DNA of 64,000 nucleotides from Actinobacteria bacterium UBA2272 (GCA_002347725.1 DDXA01000001.1:186001-250000); one strand, 5' to 3'; shown: positions 8,283 to 18,081, counted from the stretch's first letter. Program-made: numbers and translations. Notes: generated by a model from the letters alone, not told the origin.

Positions 8283-8786
8283 GTGAAGTTCTCCGGCACC
8301 GCTCATCGCTACGGGCGCGACGTCGACACCGACGTCATCATCCCGGCGCGCTATCTCAACACGTCGGACCCCGACGAACTCGCACTGCACTGCATGGAGG
8401 ACCTCGATGCGGGCTTCGTGGGCAAGGTGAGCACCGGCGACATCCTCGTGGCCGAGGAGAACTTCGGCTGTGGCTCGAGCCGCGAGCACGCGCCGATCGC
8501 CATCAAGCATGCGGGCGTCTCGGTGGTCATCGCCAAGAGCTTCGCACGGATCTTCTACCGCAACGCGATCAACACCGGTCTGCCGATCATGGAAGCACCC
8601 GAGGCGGTCGACGGCATCGGTGACGGTGACGAGGTCACCGTCGACGCCGATACCGGGACGATCACGAACGTCACGACCGGCGCCAGCTGGCAGGCGCAGC
8701 CGTTCCCGCCGTTCATCCGCGATATCATCGAGGGTGGCGGTCTCGTGGAGGCCGCACGAGCCAGACTCGGCGCGAACGCCGGGTAG
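8283..8786 (+). CDS. leuD: 3-isopropylmalate dehydratase small subunit
   Basis: A 167-residue small (swivel-domain) subunit of isopropylmalate isomerase, the length typical of the short archaeal/Gram-positive LeuD type. Visible signatures are YGRDVDTDVIIPARYL near the N-terminus and the loop EENFGCGSSREHAP, which positions substrate next to the Fe-S cluster of the large subunit. It acts with LeuC in leucine synthesis, and may also serve citraconate/methylmalate isomerisation given the cimA gene nearby. GTG start with GAGGAGG 7 bases upstream. The usual upstream partner leuC is absent; a divergent glycosyltransferase gene is there instead. Confidence 0.93.
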   Translation: MKFSGTAHRYGRDVDTDVIIPARYLNTSDPDELALHCMEDLDAGFVGKVSTGDILVAEENFGCGSSREHAPIAIKHAGVSVVIAKSFARIFYRNAINTGLPIMEAPEAVDGIGDGDEVTVDADTGTITNVTTGASWQAQPFPPFIRDIIEGGGLVEAARARLGANAG

Positions 8787-8836
8787 GAACGCCGTCGCGG
8801 CACGCGCTGCGACCCGTCCGGACCGGGGCGAGGGCC

Positions 8837-9802
8837 GTGGACCTCAACCGCATCATCAGGGGCCTCGTCATCGCTGCAGTAGCGAGCGTGCTGCTTTACG
8901 TCGTGCTCGCGGTGCTCGCCGACGGCCCCGCTACGCTGGCGGCCATCCGCCTCTTCCCGCCGGGGCTGTTCGTGCTTATGATGGCGCTCGCGGCGTTCGG
9001 CTTCACGCTGCGAGCGCTTCGGTGGGGCTGGCTCATGCGGCGCTCGGGCACGCCGGTCTCCACCGCCGACGCGCTGTACCTCCACTTCACCGGTCAGGCC
9101 ATGAGCGTGACGCCCGGCCGGGTGGGTGAGGTCGTCAAACCCTGGCTGTCGCGCGAGGTCACGGGCATGCCGATGTCGACAGGCGTCGCGCTGCTGTTCA
9201 CCGAGCGGGTCGCTGATCTCATCGGCGTATGTGTCCTCTCGCTCGTGGGCCTCACGGTGCTCGGAGCAGGCGGGTTGTGGCTCGTCATCGGGCTTGCTGT
9301 CGTGATCGGAGCGACCGCGCTCGTTGCATGGCCCCGGTTCCACGCGCTCGTGCTCCGGCTGCTCGACCGCTTCTCGCTCACCGCTCGCTTCACCGCTCCG
9401 GTGCGCTCGGCCTTCACGGTGATGGAGGGCTCGCTCTCCTGGCGGACGCTCGCGGCAGCCACGCCGGTCTCCGTGCTCGCCTGGGGAGTCGAGGGCGTCG
9501 GCTTCGTGCTGTGCGTCCGTTCGCTCGGCTTCACCGACGTAGGTCCGGCCGCGCTCGTGTCCATCTACGCCGCATCCACGATCATCGGGGCGTTCACCTT
9601 CCTGCCGGGCGGCATCGGGCTGACCGAGGCGTCGCTTGCCGGCATCCTCGTCGCCGTCGGCATGGCGGCACCGGCGGCCGCGGCTGTCACGATCGTGGTC
9701 CGTGCCGCCACGCTGTGGTGGGGGGTCGCTATCGGCTGGATGGCGCTCGGCACCCGACCCGCCGTGCTCGCACGACTCAAGCGCAGCCGACAGGTCACGT
9801 GA
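8837..9802 (+). CDS. Flippase-like integral membrane protein (UPF0104/LPG synthase TM domain)
   Basis: A 321-residue protein with about eight hydrophobic segments. It matches the lysylphosphatidylglycerol-synthase transmembrane family through RALRWGWLM, TPGRVGEVVKPWL and FLPGGIGLTEASL. The family includes AglD-like and MprF N-terminal domains, linked to lipid flipping or lipid-linked sugar handling. No aminoacyl-transferase domain is attached. It lies between leuD and leuB, but a link to leucine synthesis is unlikely; its partners may be the glycan genes upstream. GTG start with a close GAGGG. The precise function is unknown. Confidence 0.8.
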   Translation: MDLNRIIRGLVIAAVASVLLYVVLAVLADGPATLAAIRLFPPGLFVLMMALAAFGFTLRALRWGWLMRRSGTPVSTADALYLHFTGQAMSVTPGRVGEVVKPWLSREVTGMPMSTGVALLFTERVADLIGVCVLSLVGLTVLGAGGLWLVIGLAVVIGATALVAWPRFHALVLRLLDRFSLTARFTAPVRSAFTVMEGSLSWRTLAAATPVSVLAWGVEGVGFVLCVRSLGFTDVGPAALVSIYAASTIIGAFTFLPGGIGLTEASLAGILVAVGMAAPAAAAVTIVVRAATLWWGVAIGWMALGTRPAVLARLKRSRQVT

Positions 9803-9871
9803 ATCGCGCCCGGCCATCCGCCGCGTGGTGGTGTAGACTGCTCCCACATCGCACGTGAGAGGGAGGCGTTC

Positions 9872-10993
9872 GTGACCACCTACCGCATCTGTCTTCTGCC
9901 CGGCGACGGCATCGGTCCCGAGATCACCGCCGAGGCGATCAAGGTCCTCGGCGTCATCGGCGAGGCGCATGGTGTGAGCTTCGAGTTCGCCGAGGCGCTT
10001 CTTGGCGGCATCGCCATCGACGAGACCGGCACGGCGCTTCCGGAGACCACGCTCGAGGCCGCGCACGCCGCCGACGCCGTCCTGCTCGCCGCCATCGGCG
10101 GGCCGAAGTGGGACACCACCGACCCGGACAAGCCGCGCCCCGAGCAGGGGCTGCTCGGCATCCGCAAGGCGCTCGGCCTGTATGCCAACTTGAGGCCGGT
10201 CAAGATCTTCGACGCACTGCGCGACGCCTCCAGCCTCAAGCCCGAGTTCCTCGAGGGTGTGGACATGCTCATCGTCCGTGAGCTCACCGGCGGCCTCTAC
10301 TTCGGTGCGCGGGCGCGCGAGACCGGCGTTCCCGGTGCCGCCACCGGCGGCGGGCCCGGCATGCGCGCCTACGACACGATGGAGTACCGCGAGTTCGAGA
10401 TCGAGCGCATCGCGCGGACGGCGTTCGAGGCCGCCCGCACCCGGCGCGGGCGCGTGCACTCGGTGGACAAGGCCAACGTGCTCGAATCCTCGAGGCTCTG
10501 GCGCGAGGTCGTCCACCGGCTCCATGCCGCCGAGTTCTCGGACGTGGAGCTCGTCGACCAGCTCGTCGACAACTCGGCTATGCAACTGATCCGCACGCCC
10601 GCGCAGTTCGACGTCATGGTGACCGAGAACATGTTCGGCGACATCCTGTCCGACGAGGCGAGCATGCTCACCGGCTCGCTCGGCATGCTTGCGAGCGCCA
10701 GCCTCGGCGACGGCACCGCGCTCTACGAGCCGAGCCACGGTTCGGCGCCGGACATCGCGGGTCAGGGGATCGCCAACCCGCTCGCGATGCTGCTCTCGGT
10801 CGAGCTGATGCTCCGTTACAGCTTCTCGATGCATGACGCCGCCGATGCGCTGGCCGCCGCCATCGAGGGTGTGCTTGCCGAGGGGTGGCGGACGCGCGAC
10901 ATCGCCGACGCCTCGACGCTGCCGCAGAAGATGGTCGGCACGAGCGCCATGGGCGATCTGGTGGCCGAGCGGCTGACGGGTGTCCGGCGGTAG
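9872..10993 (+). CDS. leuB: 3-isopropylmalate dehydrogenase
   Basis: A 373-residue NAD-dependent beta-decarboxylating dehydrogenase. The N-terminal [11 protein letters not shown], the substrate-binding [10 protein letters not shown], the metal site [20 protein letters not shown], and the NAD site [19 protein letters not shown] are all present. It oxidises 3-isopropylmalate in leucine synthesis, and can also act on erythro-3-methylmalate in the citramalate route to isoleucine, which fits cimA downstream. GTG start with AGAGGGAGG 6 bases upstream. It is followed by ilvE after 112 bases. Confidence 0.95.
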   Translation: MTTYRICLLPGDGIGPEITAEAIKVLGVIGEAHGVSFEFAEALLGGIAIDETGTALPETTLEAAHAADAVLLAAIGGPKWDTTDPDKPRPEQGLLGIRKALGLYANLRPVKIFDALRDASSLKPEFLEGVDMLIVRELTGGLYFGARARETGVPGAATGGGPGMRAYDTMEYREFEIERIARTAFEAARTRRGRVHSVDKANVLESSRLWREVVHRLHAAEFSDVELVDQLVDNSAMQLIRTPAQFDVMVTENMFGDILSDEASMLTGSLGMLASASLGDGTALYEPSHGSAPDIAGQGIANPLAMLLSVELMLRYSFSMHDAADALAAAIEGVLAEGWRTRDIADASTLPQKMVGTSAMGDLVAERLTGVRR

Positions 10994-11105
10994 CCGGAAG
11001 CGGCCCTGTGTGCCTGTCGATTCTCGGGCCGCTCCCGACTGCCCAACACCTGACCGGTCGCGCTACACTATCCCGATACCGCGTACCGCACGAGGGGAGA
11101 CGGTC

Positions 11106-12020
11106 ATGGCACTGCCCGAGGTGGAATTCATCTGGATGGACGGCGCACTCGTGCCCTGGGCCGATGCCAAGGTCCACGTCCTCACGCACGCCCTCCACTA
11201 CGGTTCCGGTGTCTTCGAAGGCATACGCTGCTACGCCACCGATGACGGTCCTGCGGTCTTCCGGCTGACCGAGCACATGGAGCGTTTCGAGCGCTCGGCC
11301 AAGATGCTCTTCATGGACCTGGGTTACCCGGTAGAGGAGATGGTCGCCTCGGTCAAAGAGACCATCCGCGCCAACAAGCTGCCGGCGTGCTACATCCGGC
11401 CGCTCGCGTTTCGCGGCTACGGCGTCATGGGGCTCGATCCGATCCCCGCGCCGGTGAACGTCACGATCGCGGTCTGGCCCTGGGAGACGTACATGGGTGA
11501 GGAGGCGCTCGTCCACGGCGTGGACGTGGGCGTGTCGTCGTGGCGCCAGCGCGGCATCAACTCGCTGCCGCCGGCGATCAAGGCCACCGGCAACTACCTC
11601 AACTCCTCGCTCGCGCGCATCGAGGCCAACCGTCACGGCTACAACGAGGCGATCCTTCTGAACGAAGAGGGCAGGGTCTGCGAGGGTACCGGCGAGAACC
11701 TCTTCATAGTCCGCGACGGCGTGATCTCCACGCCGCCTGTGTCCGACGGTCTGCTGGAAGGCATCACCCGTGATTCGATCATGGTGATCGCCGACAACAT
11801 GGACATCCCCGTGATCGAAGAGTCGCTCGTGCGCACCGACCTCTACACGGCCGACGAGATGTTCATGACCGGCTCGGCGGCCGAGATCGTACCCGTGCGC
11901 TCGGTGGACGGCCGTGTGCTTGGCGATGCCGGTCCGATCACACTCGAGCTCCAGCGCACCTACTTCGATGTCGTACACGGTCGTGTGTCCGAGTACGAGG
12001 AGTGGCTGGAGCGGGTCTAG
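11106..12020 (+). CDS. ilvE: Branched-chain amino acid aminotransferase
   Basis: A 304-residue fold-type IV PLP aminotransferase. It shows HYGSGVFEGIRCY near the N-terminus, the PLP lysine in LPPAIKATGNYLNS, and EGTGENLFIV and MTGSAAEIVPV near the C-terminus. It performs the last step in leucine, isoleucine and valine synthesis with glutamate as amino donor. The ATG start has GAGGGGAG 6 bases upstream. The frame extends further 5' without good signals, and the family begins near this start. It follows leuB in the same direction with a 112-base gap containing a possible -10 (TACACT). Confidence 0.94.
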   Translation: MALPEVEFIWMDGALVPWADAKVHVLTHALHYGSGVFEGIRCYATDDGPAVFRLTEHMERFERSAKMLFMDLGYPVEEMVASVKETIRANKLPACYIRPLAFRGYGVMGLDPIPAPVNVTIAVWPWETYMGEEALVHGVDVGVSSWRQRGINSLPPAIKATGNYLNSSLARIEANRHGYNEAILLNEEGRVCEGTGENLFIVRDGVISTPPVSDGLLEGITRDSIMVIADNMDIPVIEESLVRTDLYTADEMFMTGSAAEIVPVRSVDGRVLGDAGPITLELQRTYFDVVHGRVSEYEEWLERV

Positions 12021-12090
12021 CCACGCGCCCGGGCACGGTGTTTGCACAAAAACTCGTGATCACGCCGTTGCGACGTCTGGAGCAACCACG

Positions 12091-14088
12091 GTGAGCAGCA
12101 GGCAGCGCGCCATCAGGGTGCTTTCCTCGGTCCTGATCGTGCTGACCGTCTTCCTCGTGATCCTGCTCGCGTTATCCGCCGCGCTCGTGGTCCTCTCGGG
12201 CAGGCTTCCCGACCTCAGTGCGGACTCGGGAGAACTCGGGATCGCCGAGACGTCGATCGTCTACGCTGCCGACGGCAGTGTGCTGGCCGAGTGGTACGAC
12301 GAGCAGGACCGGGTCGTCGTCGCCAACGACGTCATACCCCTGTACCTCAAGCAGGCGGCCGTCGCGATCGAGGACAAACGCTTCTACGAGCACGGGGGGG
12401 TCGATCCACAGGCGATCGGGCGTGCGCTCTCGGTCAACACGCAGGCCGGTGAGGTCCGTCAGGGTGGCTCGACCATCACCCAGCAGACCGTGAAGATGCT
12501 GTTCACCGACGGCAAGCGCACGTTGACGCGTAAGATCGAGGAGGCACTGCTCGCGCTGTCGCTCGAGACGCGGGCGGAGAAGGAGGACGTGCTTGGCGTC
12601 TACCTCAACACGGTCTACTTCGGGCGTGGCGCCTACGGGGTCGAGAGCGCCGCGCGCCGCTTCTTCGGTGCGAGGACGCAGGACCTGACGCTGTCACAGT
12701 GCGCGCTTCTGGCCGGATGCATCCAGTCGCCGACGAGGTACGACCCGTTCGTGAACCCCGCGCCCGCCCTCGAGCGTCGCAACATCGTCCTTAGAGAGAT
12801 GCGCGAGCAGGGGTACATCACGCCGGAGGTCGCGGCGGCGGCTTCGGCCGAGCCGCTCGGGCTCAAGGAGGAGACGCCGGCCACGGCGCCGTTCGCACCG
12901 TACTTCGTGGAGTACGTCCGGCGTGATCTGCTCGAGCGTCTCGGTTCCGAGCGGCTCTACCACGGTGGGCTCCGCATCTACACGACGCTCGATCCGGCCG
13001 CGCAGAAGGCGGCCGAGACTGCAGCCCGGGCGGTCCTGCCGGACGCCGACGACCCCGAGGTGGCGATCGCGGCGGTGCGCTGGAGCGACGGGGCCGTCGT
13101 GGCTCTCGTGGGAGGACGAGACTTCCAGGCCGAGCAGTTCGACCTCGCAACGCAGGGCAAACGGCAGACCGGCTCGGCATTCAAGCCGTTCGTCTTGGCC
13201 GCGGCGCTCGAGCAGGGTCACACGCTCGACTCGGTGTGGGACGCATCCCCGTTCTCGACACCGGTCAAGGACGAGGTCTGGCACGTGGAGAACTACGAGA
13301 ACAGCATCACGTCCGGGACGTACACGCTCGAGACCGCCACCATCTGGTCGATCAACACCATCTATGCGCGCCTTATCACGGCCGTCGGTCCGGACAAGGT
13401 CGTGGACGTGGCACACCGCATGGGCATCACGTCGCCGCTCGACCCGGACCCCGCCATCGCACTGGGAGGACTGAAGACGGGTGTCTGCCCGCTTGAGATG
13501 GCTTCGGCGTTCGGCACCATCGCGAACAAGGGAGTGGCGATCGTCCCGTCGGGCGTCGATCGCGTGACCGACGATGCGGGTGACCTCGTCTATGCTCCCG
13601 ACCGCGCGGGTTCGAGGGCGATCTCCGAGCCCGTTGCCGCGACCCTCGCCGGAGTCCTGAACTCCGTGTACGCGCGGGGAACCGGCAGCGGTGCGGACTT
13701 CGGTCAGTGGGCGGCGGTCAAGACGGGGACCGCTCAGTCGTGGAGAGATGCGTGGCTCGTGGGGTACTCCGGCGATCTCAGCGCGGCGGTCTGGGTCGGC
13801 TACCCCAAGGCCCAGGTTGCGATGGACAACGTGCACGGGATCCGGGTGACGGGCGGGAGCTTCCCGGCGCAGGTGTGGAAGGGCTTCATGCAGGTCGCCT
13901 CCGCGGGTCCGGTCCAGCCTGAACCGGCAACCGACGCGGAGGGCAACGTCGGTCCCGGGCCGGCGAACCAGGTCTACACGCTGTGCGCCGGCTCACTCAA
14001 GATCGCACGTCCTGACTGCCCGGAGCAGATGGAGCTGGCGTTTCCGCCGGGCGCCATCTCGGAGGAACTGTGCACGCTGGAGCACTGA
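12091..14088 (+). CDS. Class A penicillin-binding protein (transglycosylase/transpeptidase)
   Basis: A 665-residue bifunctional peptidoglycan synthase. One transmembrane anchor lies near residues 10-38. The GT51 domain follows with the catalytic Glu94 in AIEDKRFYEHGGVD and then GGSTITQQ. The transpeptidase domain has Ser362 in TGSAFKP, the SxN motif Ser420-Ile-Asn422, and Lys544 in KTGTA. All active-site motifs are intact. It polymerises lipid II and cross-links peptides outside the membrane. GTG start with GGAG 8 bases upstream. The C-terminus carries two cysteines (CAGS, ELCTLEH) of unknown role. The gene is not obviously related to the leu/ilv genes around it. Confidence 0.92.
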   Translation: MSSRQRAIRVLSSVLIVLTVFLVILLALSAALVVLSGRLPDLSADSGELGIAETSIVYAADGSVLAEWYDEQDRVVVANDVIPLYLKQAAVAIEDKRFYEHGGVDPQAIGRALSVNTQAGEVRQGGSTITQQTVKMLFTDGKRTLTRKIEEALLALSLETRAEKEDVLGVYLNTVYFGRGAYGVESAARRFFGARTQDLTLSQCALLAGCIQSPTRYDPFVNPAPALERRNIVLREMREQGYITPEVAAAASAEPLGLKEETPATAPFAPYFVEYVRRDLLERLGSERLYHGGLRIYTTLDPAAQKAAETAARAVLPDADDPEVAIAAVRWSDGAVVALVGGRDFQAEQFDLATQGKRQTGSAFKPFVLAAALEQGHTLDSVWDASPFSTPVKDEVWHVENYENSITSGTYTLETATIWSINTIYARLITAVGPDKVVDVAHRMGITSPLDPDPAIALGGLKTGVCPLEMASAFGTIANKGVAIVPSGVDRVTDDAGDLVYAPDRAGSRAISEPVAATLAGVLNSVYARGTGSGADFGQWAAVKTGTAQSWRDAWLVGYSGDLSAAVWVGYPKAQVAMDNVHGIRVTGGSFPAQVWKGFMQVASAGPVQPEPATDAEGNVGPGPANQVYTLCAGSLKIARPDCPEQMELAFPPGAISEELCTLEH

Positions 14089-14175
14089 TGGCGTCGGCCG
14101 CCCGGTCCATCGCCGCCTTGGTCCGGTCGGTTACAATGGGCCATCGCAGGTCACAGCAGCGAAAGGCCGTGTCCG

Positions 14176-15747
14176 ATGGTCACCCTCTACGACACAACGC
14201 TCCGTGACGGCACCCAGCGCCAGGGGCTGTCGCTGTCGGTCGACGACAAACTGCGCATCGCCATGCGCCTCGACGACCTCGGTGTGCACTACATCGAGGG
14301 GGGATTCCCGGGCTCGAACCCCAAGGACAGCGAGTTCTTCGAGCGTGCGCGCGACCTCGAGCTCGAGACCGCGGTGATCTCGGCGTTCGGGGCCACATGC
14401 CGCAAGGGCGTGGCGGCCGCCGACGACGAGGGCCTGCGTGCGTTGCTCGAGACCGGCTGCGAGGCGCTGTGCGTCTTCGGCAAGGCGTGGGACCTGCACG
14501 TCACCGAGACGCTTCATGCCACGCTTGAGGAGAACGTGCGCATGGTCCGCGACACAGTGGCGTATCTGAAGGCCGCCGGTCGCACGGTGTTCTTCGACGC
14601 AGAGCACTTCTTCGACGGGTACGCGGCAAACCCCGGCTATGCGCTCGAGGTATGTCGTGCCGCCGCGGAGGCAGGCGCGGATGCCGTCGTGCTGTGCGAC
14701 ACCAACGGCGGCATGCTACCGCACGTCGTGGCGAAGGTCGTCCGCGAGATGACCGAGGCGCTGCCGGGCGTGACGCTCGGCATCCATGCCCACAACGACA
14801 ACGCGTGCGCTGTGGCCAACTCCCTTGTGGCTGTCGACGCGGGTTGCACGCACGTGCAGGGCACCGCCAACGGCTACGGTGAGCGGGCTGGCAACGCCGA
14901 CCTCTTCTCGATCGTGCCGGCGCTCGTCATCAAGATGGGGCGCGAGTGCATCTCGGCCGAGCAGCTGAAGCTTCTGACCGAGGTGTCGCACTTCGTGGCC
15001 GAGACCGCCAACATCGCGCCGGACACGCATCAGCCGTACGTGGGCGCCAGTGCCTTCGCGCACAAAGGCGGCGTCCACGCGAGCGCGGCCGCCCGCCTGC
15101 CCGAGGCCTACGAGCACGTCGATCCGGCTGCGGTCGGCAATCTCGCGCGCGTGGTGGTAAGTGAGCTCGCCGGTCGCGCGTCGCTTACGATGAAGGCGGC
15201 CGAGCTCGGCATCGATCTTTCCGCCGATCAGGCGACGGTTGCTCGCGTGCTCGACGGCATCAAGGAGCTGGAGCATCGCGGATACAGCTTCGAGACCGCC
15301 GACGCCTCACTCGAGGTCATGCTCAAGAAGGAGATAGGCACGTACGAGCGATTCTTCACGCTTGAGAGCTTCCGTTGCCTGATGGAGAAGCGCGAAGACG
15401 GCCGGGTGATGACCGAGGCCACCATCAAGGTCCATGTGGGCGGTCACCGCTACATCGCCACAGCCGAGGGTAACGGTCCCGTGAACGCGCTCGACGGTGC
15501 GCTCAGGCTTGCCATCGGACGGTTCTACCCGGCGCTCGCCGACATCGAGCTCACCGACTTCAAGGTTCGCGTGCTCGACGAGAAGAAGGGCACCGGGGCG
15601 GTCACGCGCGTGCTCATCGAGTCGGGTGACGGCGAGAAGAGCTGGGGAACGGTGGGCGTCTCGGAGAACATCATCGAGGCCTCCTGGGAGGCGCTCGTGG
15701 ACGCCGTGGAGTACGGCCTCGCGCACCCGAGAACGGCTGCCGAATAG
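14176..15747 (+). CDS. cimA: (R)-citramalate synthase
   Basis: A 523-residue acyltransferase of the HMG-CoA-lyase-like superfamily with a C-terminal LeuA-type regulatory domain. It begins TLYDTTLRDGTQRQG. It has the metal-binding HAHNDNACAVANSL and the GYGERAGNADL loop, and the regulatory domain lies from about residue 400. The citramalate-synthase type is favoured over LeuA by the DAEHFFDGY and KGGVHASA segments. It condenses acetyl-CoA with pyruvate, the entry to threonine-independent isoleucine synthesis. LeuC, LeuD and LeuB then act on the product. ATG start; a TACAAT at 14132-14137 could be its -10. LeuA itself is not in the window. Confidence 0.9.
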   Translation: MVTLYDTTLRDGTQRQGLSLSVDDKLRIAMRLDDLGVHYIEGGFPGSNPKDSEFFERARDLELETAVISAFGATCRKGVAAADDEGLRALLETGCEALCVFGKAWDLHVTETLHATLEENVRMVRDTVAYLKAAGRTVFFDAEHFFDGYAANPGYALEVCRAAAEAGADAVVLCDTNGGMLPHVVAKVVREMTEALPGVTLGIHAHNDNACAVANSLVAVDAGCTHVQGTANGYGERAGNADLFSIVPALVIKMGRECISAEQLKLLTEVSHFVAETANIAPDTHQPYVGASAFAHKGGVHASAAARLPEAYEHVDPAAVGNLARVVVSELAGRASLTMKAAELGIDLSADQATVARVLDGIKELEHRGYSFETADASLEVMLKKEIGTYERFFTLESFRCLMEKREDGRVMTEATIKVHVGGHRYIATAEGNGPVNALDGALRLAIGRFYPALADIELTDFKVRVLDEKKGTGAVTRVLIESGDGEKSWGTVGVSENIIEASWEALVDAVEYGLAHPRTAAE

Positions 15748-15774
15748 CCGCTTCGCGCCGGTTGGTTCGAGACG

Positions 15775-15780
15775 TATACT
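15775..15780 (+). promoter_or_regulatory. Possible -10 element upstream of an MFS permease
   Basis: TATACT lies 84 bases before the permease start. A weak TTCGCG sits 17 bases upstream as a -35 candidate. The rest of the 116-base gap shows no further signal. Confidence 0.25.
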
Positions 15781-15863
15781 TCACGCGTCGGTTGGAGTAG
15801 ACTCCTGCATTCGGAAGGGCCTCGCGCGCCTCCTGTCCACCCGATTCGTCCTGGGGTCAGAGT

Positions 15864-17096
15864 ATGCTCCGCAGCAACCGCAACCTCGCGCTGGTCGTCC
15901 TCGCGCGATTCATATCACGCCTCGGCGGCAGCGCCGTGTGGTTCATCGGCGTGTGGGGCACCGCTGCGTACACGCTTGGTGCGTCGCCGACGCAGCTGGC
16001 CCTCATGTCGGCCGCAAACGGCCTGGCCGCCATCGTGGGTTCGCTCGTCGCCGGCGTACTCATCGACCGCTTCGGCCCCCGCAAGGTCATGATCGCGGCC
16101 GAGATCCTGTGCGTGCCACCGCTGGTGGCGATGCTGTTCGTCACGTCGTTTCCCGTATTCGTGGCGTTCGCTGCCGTCTTCACGCTCTTCGGCGTGCCGA
16201 CATGGACCGCCGGGGCGTCGTTCGCGCCCTACATCGTCGAGGGTCGCAAACCCCTCGAGCGCGCCAACGCATACATCGAAGGTGGCGGGTCGCTGGGCTT
16301 CGTGCTCGGCCCGGCCGCCGGCGCCGTCGTTTCAGGTGCATACGGCATCCCCTCGGTCTTCGTGATCATGATCGTGGCAGCGACACTCGCTGCCACCGCT
16401 GCGTGGTTCACGCGCATCGACGAGAATCCGCGCCCGCATATCTCGGGCAATGCATGGACCGATTTCACCCAGGGCCTGCGGCTCGCGTACACGACACGGT
16501 CGATCCGCTACTTCATCTTCCTCGGCTCCGCGGTGTGGTTCGGGTTTGGGGCGTTCTCCGCTCTTGAGCCGCTGTTCTATCGCGACGTCGTGGGCGTGGG
16601 TGTCGAGTGGATCGGCTGGATGAACACCGCGTTCGGTGTCGGGCTCATTTCCGGCGCGGCGATGCTGCCGCGGCTGCCGCAGAAGTTCGTCTCGGCGCGC
16701 GGCCTGACGGCGCTCACGGTGCTCACAGGGCTCGGGACCATGCTCTACGTCGGCTCGACCGACCTTCGCCTGATCGCCGTCGGCGCGCTGATCTGGGGCT
16801 CGTTCATCGGTGCGTTCGAGCCGTTGCTTCGCACACTGCTGCACCTCGACTCGCCGCACGAGTATGTCGGACGCATCGTCGGCACGGCCCAGTGGCATCG
16901 CAGCGCCGGTGAGCTCATCCCATTGGCGTTCGTGCCCGGCCTTGCCGTCCTGATCGGCATACAGGAGACGCTCATCGCCGGCGGCGTGCTCGTGGCCATC
17001 GCGGCCGTCCTCGGCGTGCGCACGGCCTCGCGTATCGACCGCGATAGGCCGCCGGCTGAGTCCGAGCCTCTCGTTGCGGTGGCTGAAGCCGTCTGA
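15864..17096 (+). CDS. Major facilitator superfamily transporter
   Basis: A 410-residue protein with about 11-12 hydrophobic segments and the MFS loop 2-3 motif GVLIDRFGPRKVM near residue 65. It resembles the MFS_3/enterobactin-exporter-like group of drug or metabolite exporters. No substrate can be assigned. ATG start with a weak GGGG upstream. It stands between cimA and a fumarylacetoacetase-family gene with gaps of 116 and 88 bases, so it is probably transcribed on its own. Confidence 0.82.
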   Translation: MLRSNRNLALVVLARFISRLGGSAVWFIGVWGTAAYTLGASPTQLALMSAANGLAAIVGSLVAGVLIDRFGPRKVMIAAEILCVPPLVAMLFVTSFPVFVAFAAVFTLFGVPTWTAGASFAPYIVEGRKPLERANAYIEGGGSLGFVLGPAAGAVVSGAYGIPSVFVIMIVAATLAATAAWFTRIDENPRPHISGNAWTDFTQGLRLAYTTRSIRYFIFLGSAVWFGFGAFSALEPLFYRDVVGVGVEWIGWMNTAFGVGLISGAAMLPRLPQKFVSARGLTALTVLTGLGTMLYVGSTDLRLIAVGALIWGSFIGAFEPLLRTLLHLDSPHEYVGRIVGTAQWHRSAGELIPLAFVPGLAVLIGIQETLIAGGVLVAIAAVLGVRTASRIDRDRPPAESEPLVAVAEAV

Positions 17097-17184
17097 GCCG
17101 AGATGGCGTGGGGTGCAGGACTCCGCTCCCTTCATGTGGAACTCAACCAACGAACGGCTATGACCCCGAAGGAGGCGAGCCCGC

Positions 17185-17934
17185 GTGCGCGTCGTGCGCG
17201 TCTTTCAGGACGAGGACGTGAGGTACGGCCTGGCCGACGAGAGTTCGGTCACGCTCATCTCCGACGAGCCCTTCGCGGCGTGGGAGCCCGAGGGCGTGGT
17301 GTCGCTGCCCCAGGCGCAGCTGCTCGCGCCGGTGGTGCCGACCAAGGTGGTCTGCGCCGGGATCAACTACCGCGAGCACGCCCGCGAGATGGGGCACGCG
17401 ATCCCCGACGAGCCGGTGATCTTCTTGAAACCGCCGACCTCGGTCATCGGGCACGGCGCGGAGATACGCATACCGCCCGGACTCGAGAGTGTCGATTACG
17501 AGGCCGAACTTGCCGTCGTCTTAGGCAGGCGAACGCACCGCGCCAGCCCCGCCGAGGTGAGTGCGCACGTGCTCGGCTACCTGTGCGCCAACGATGTCAC
17601 GAGTCGTGTGCTCCAGCGCAAGGACGGTCAGTGGACGAGGGCGAAGGGCTTCGACACCTTCTGTCCGCTCGGCCCGTGGGTCGAGACCGACATCGACCCG
17701 CTCGACGTGCGCATCCAGAGTCTCGTCAACGGAGAGGTCCGGCAGGACGCGCGGACCTCGGACATGATCTTCAACCCCTTCGAGCTCGTGAGCTTCGTGA
17801 GCCACGTGATGACCCTGCTTCCCGGAGACGTCGTGCTGACGGGCACGCCGGCGGGCATCGGCGCGGTCGTCGCCGGTGACGTGGTCGAAGTCCGCATCGA
17901 GGGCATCGGCAGCCTGATCAATCGCGTGGTGTAG
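17185..17934 (+). CDS. Fumarylacetoacetate hydrolase family protein
   Basis: A 249-residue single-domain FAH-family enzyme. It contains CAGINYREHAREM, IFLKPPTSVIGHG, the metal-ligand segment VDYEAELAVVLGRR, CANDVTSRVLQ and TGTPAGIGAV. Bacterial relatives are acylpyruvate hydrolases or oxaloacetate decarboxylases/tautomerases. The exact substrate is not readable from sequence, but an acylpyruvase or oxaloacetate-handling role is most likely. GTG start with GGAGG about 10 bases upstream. Two hairpins follow the stop. Confidence 0.85.
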   Translation: MRVVRVFQDEDVRYGLADESSVTLISDEPFAAWEPEGVVSLPQAQLLAPVVPTKVVCAGINYREHAREMGHAIPDEPVIFLKPPTSVIGHGAEIRIPPGLESVDYEAELAVVLGRRTHRASPAEVSAHVLGYLCANDVTSRVLQRKDGQWTRAKGFDTFCPLGPWVETDIDPLDVRIQSLVNGEVRQDARTSDMIFNPFELVSFVSHVMTLLPGDVVLTGTPAGIGAVVAGDVVEVRIEGIGSLINRVV

Positions 17935-17975
17935 CTGGCGCGTCCGAGCGCCCGCGCCAGCCGACCGCCTGTCGG
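17935..17975 (+). terminator. Tandem hairpins after the FAH-family gene
   Basis: The stop is followed at once by an 8-bp perfect inverted repeat (CTGGCGCG at 17935-17942, CGCGCCAG at 17953-17960). A 5-bp one follows (CCGAC/GTCGG, 17961-17975). There is no T run, so termination would be of the weak or factor-assisted kind. Confidence 0.4.
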
Positions 17976-18023
17976 AAACGTCGCGCCGCCCGCCACGGGG
18001 CACCCCATCATCTCGCGTGCCGG

Positions 18024-18032
18024 TGCTAGTAT
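18024..18032 (+). promoter_or_regulatory. Extended -10 promoter element upstream of the YerC-like gene
   Basis: TGC-TAGTAT lies about 50 bases before the start of the TrpR-like gene. It has the same extended -10 form as the leuD and trp leader promoters. No clear -35 is seen. Confidence 0.45.
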
Positions 18033-18081
18033 GGGTACACCATCTTGCGATTCCGGCCCGCCGAAGGGGGATGCTGAAGCG

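Noticed and set aside
8555..10834. Long open frame on the minus strand opposite leuD, the membrane protein gene and leuB
   Set aside because: Its product is low-complexity and rich in Arg, Glu, His and Gly, with no domain. It crosses several clear genes on the plus strand. High GC content leaves antisense frames open.
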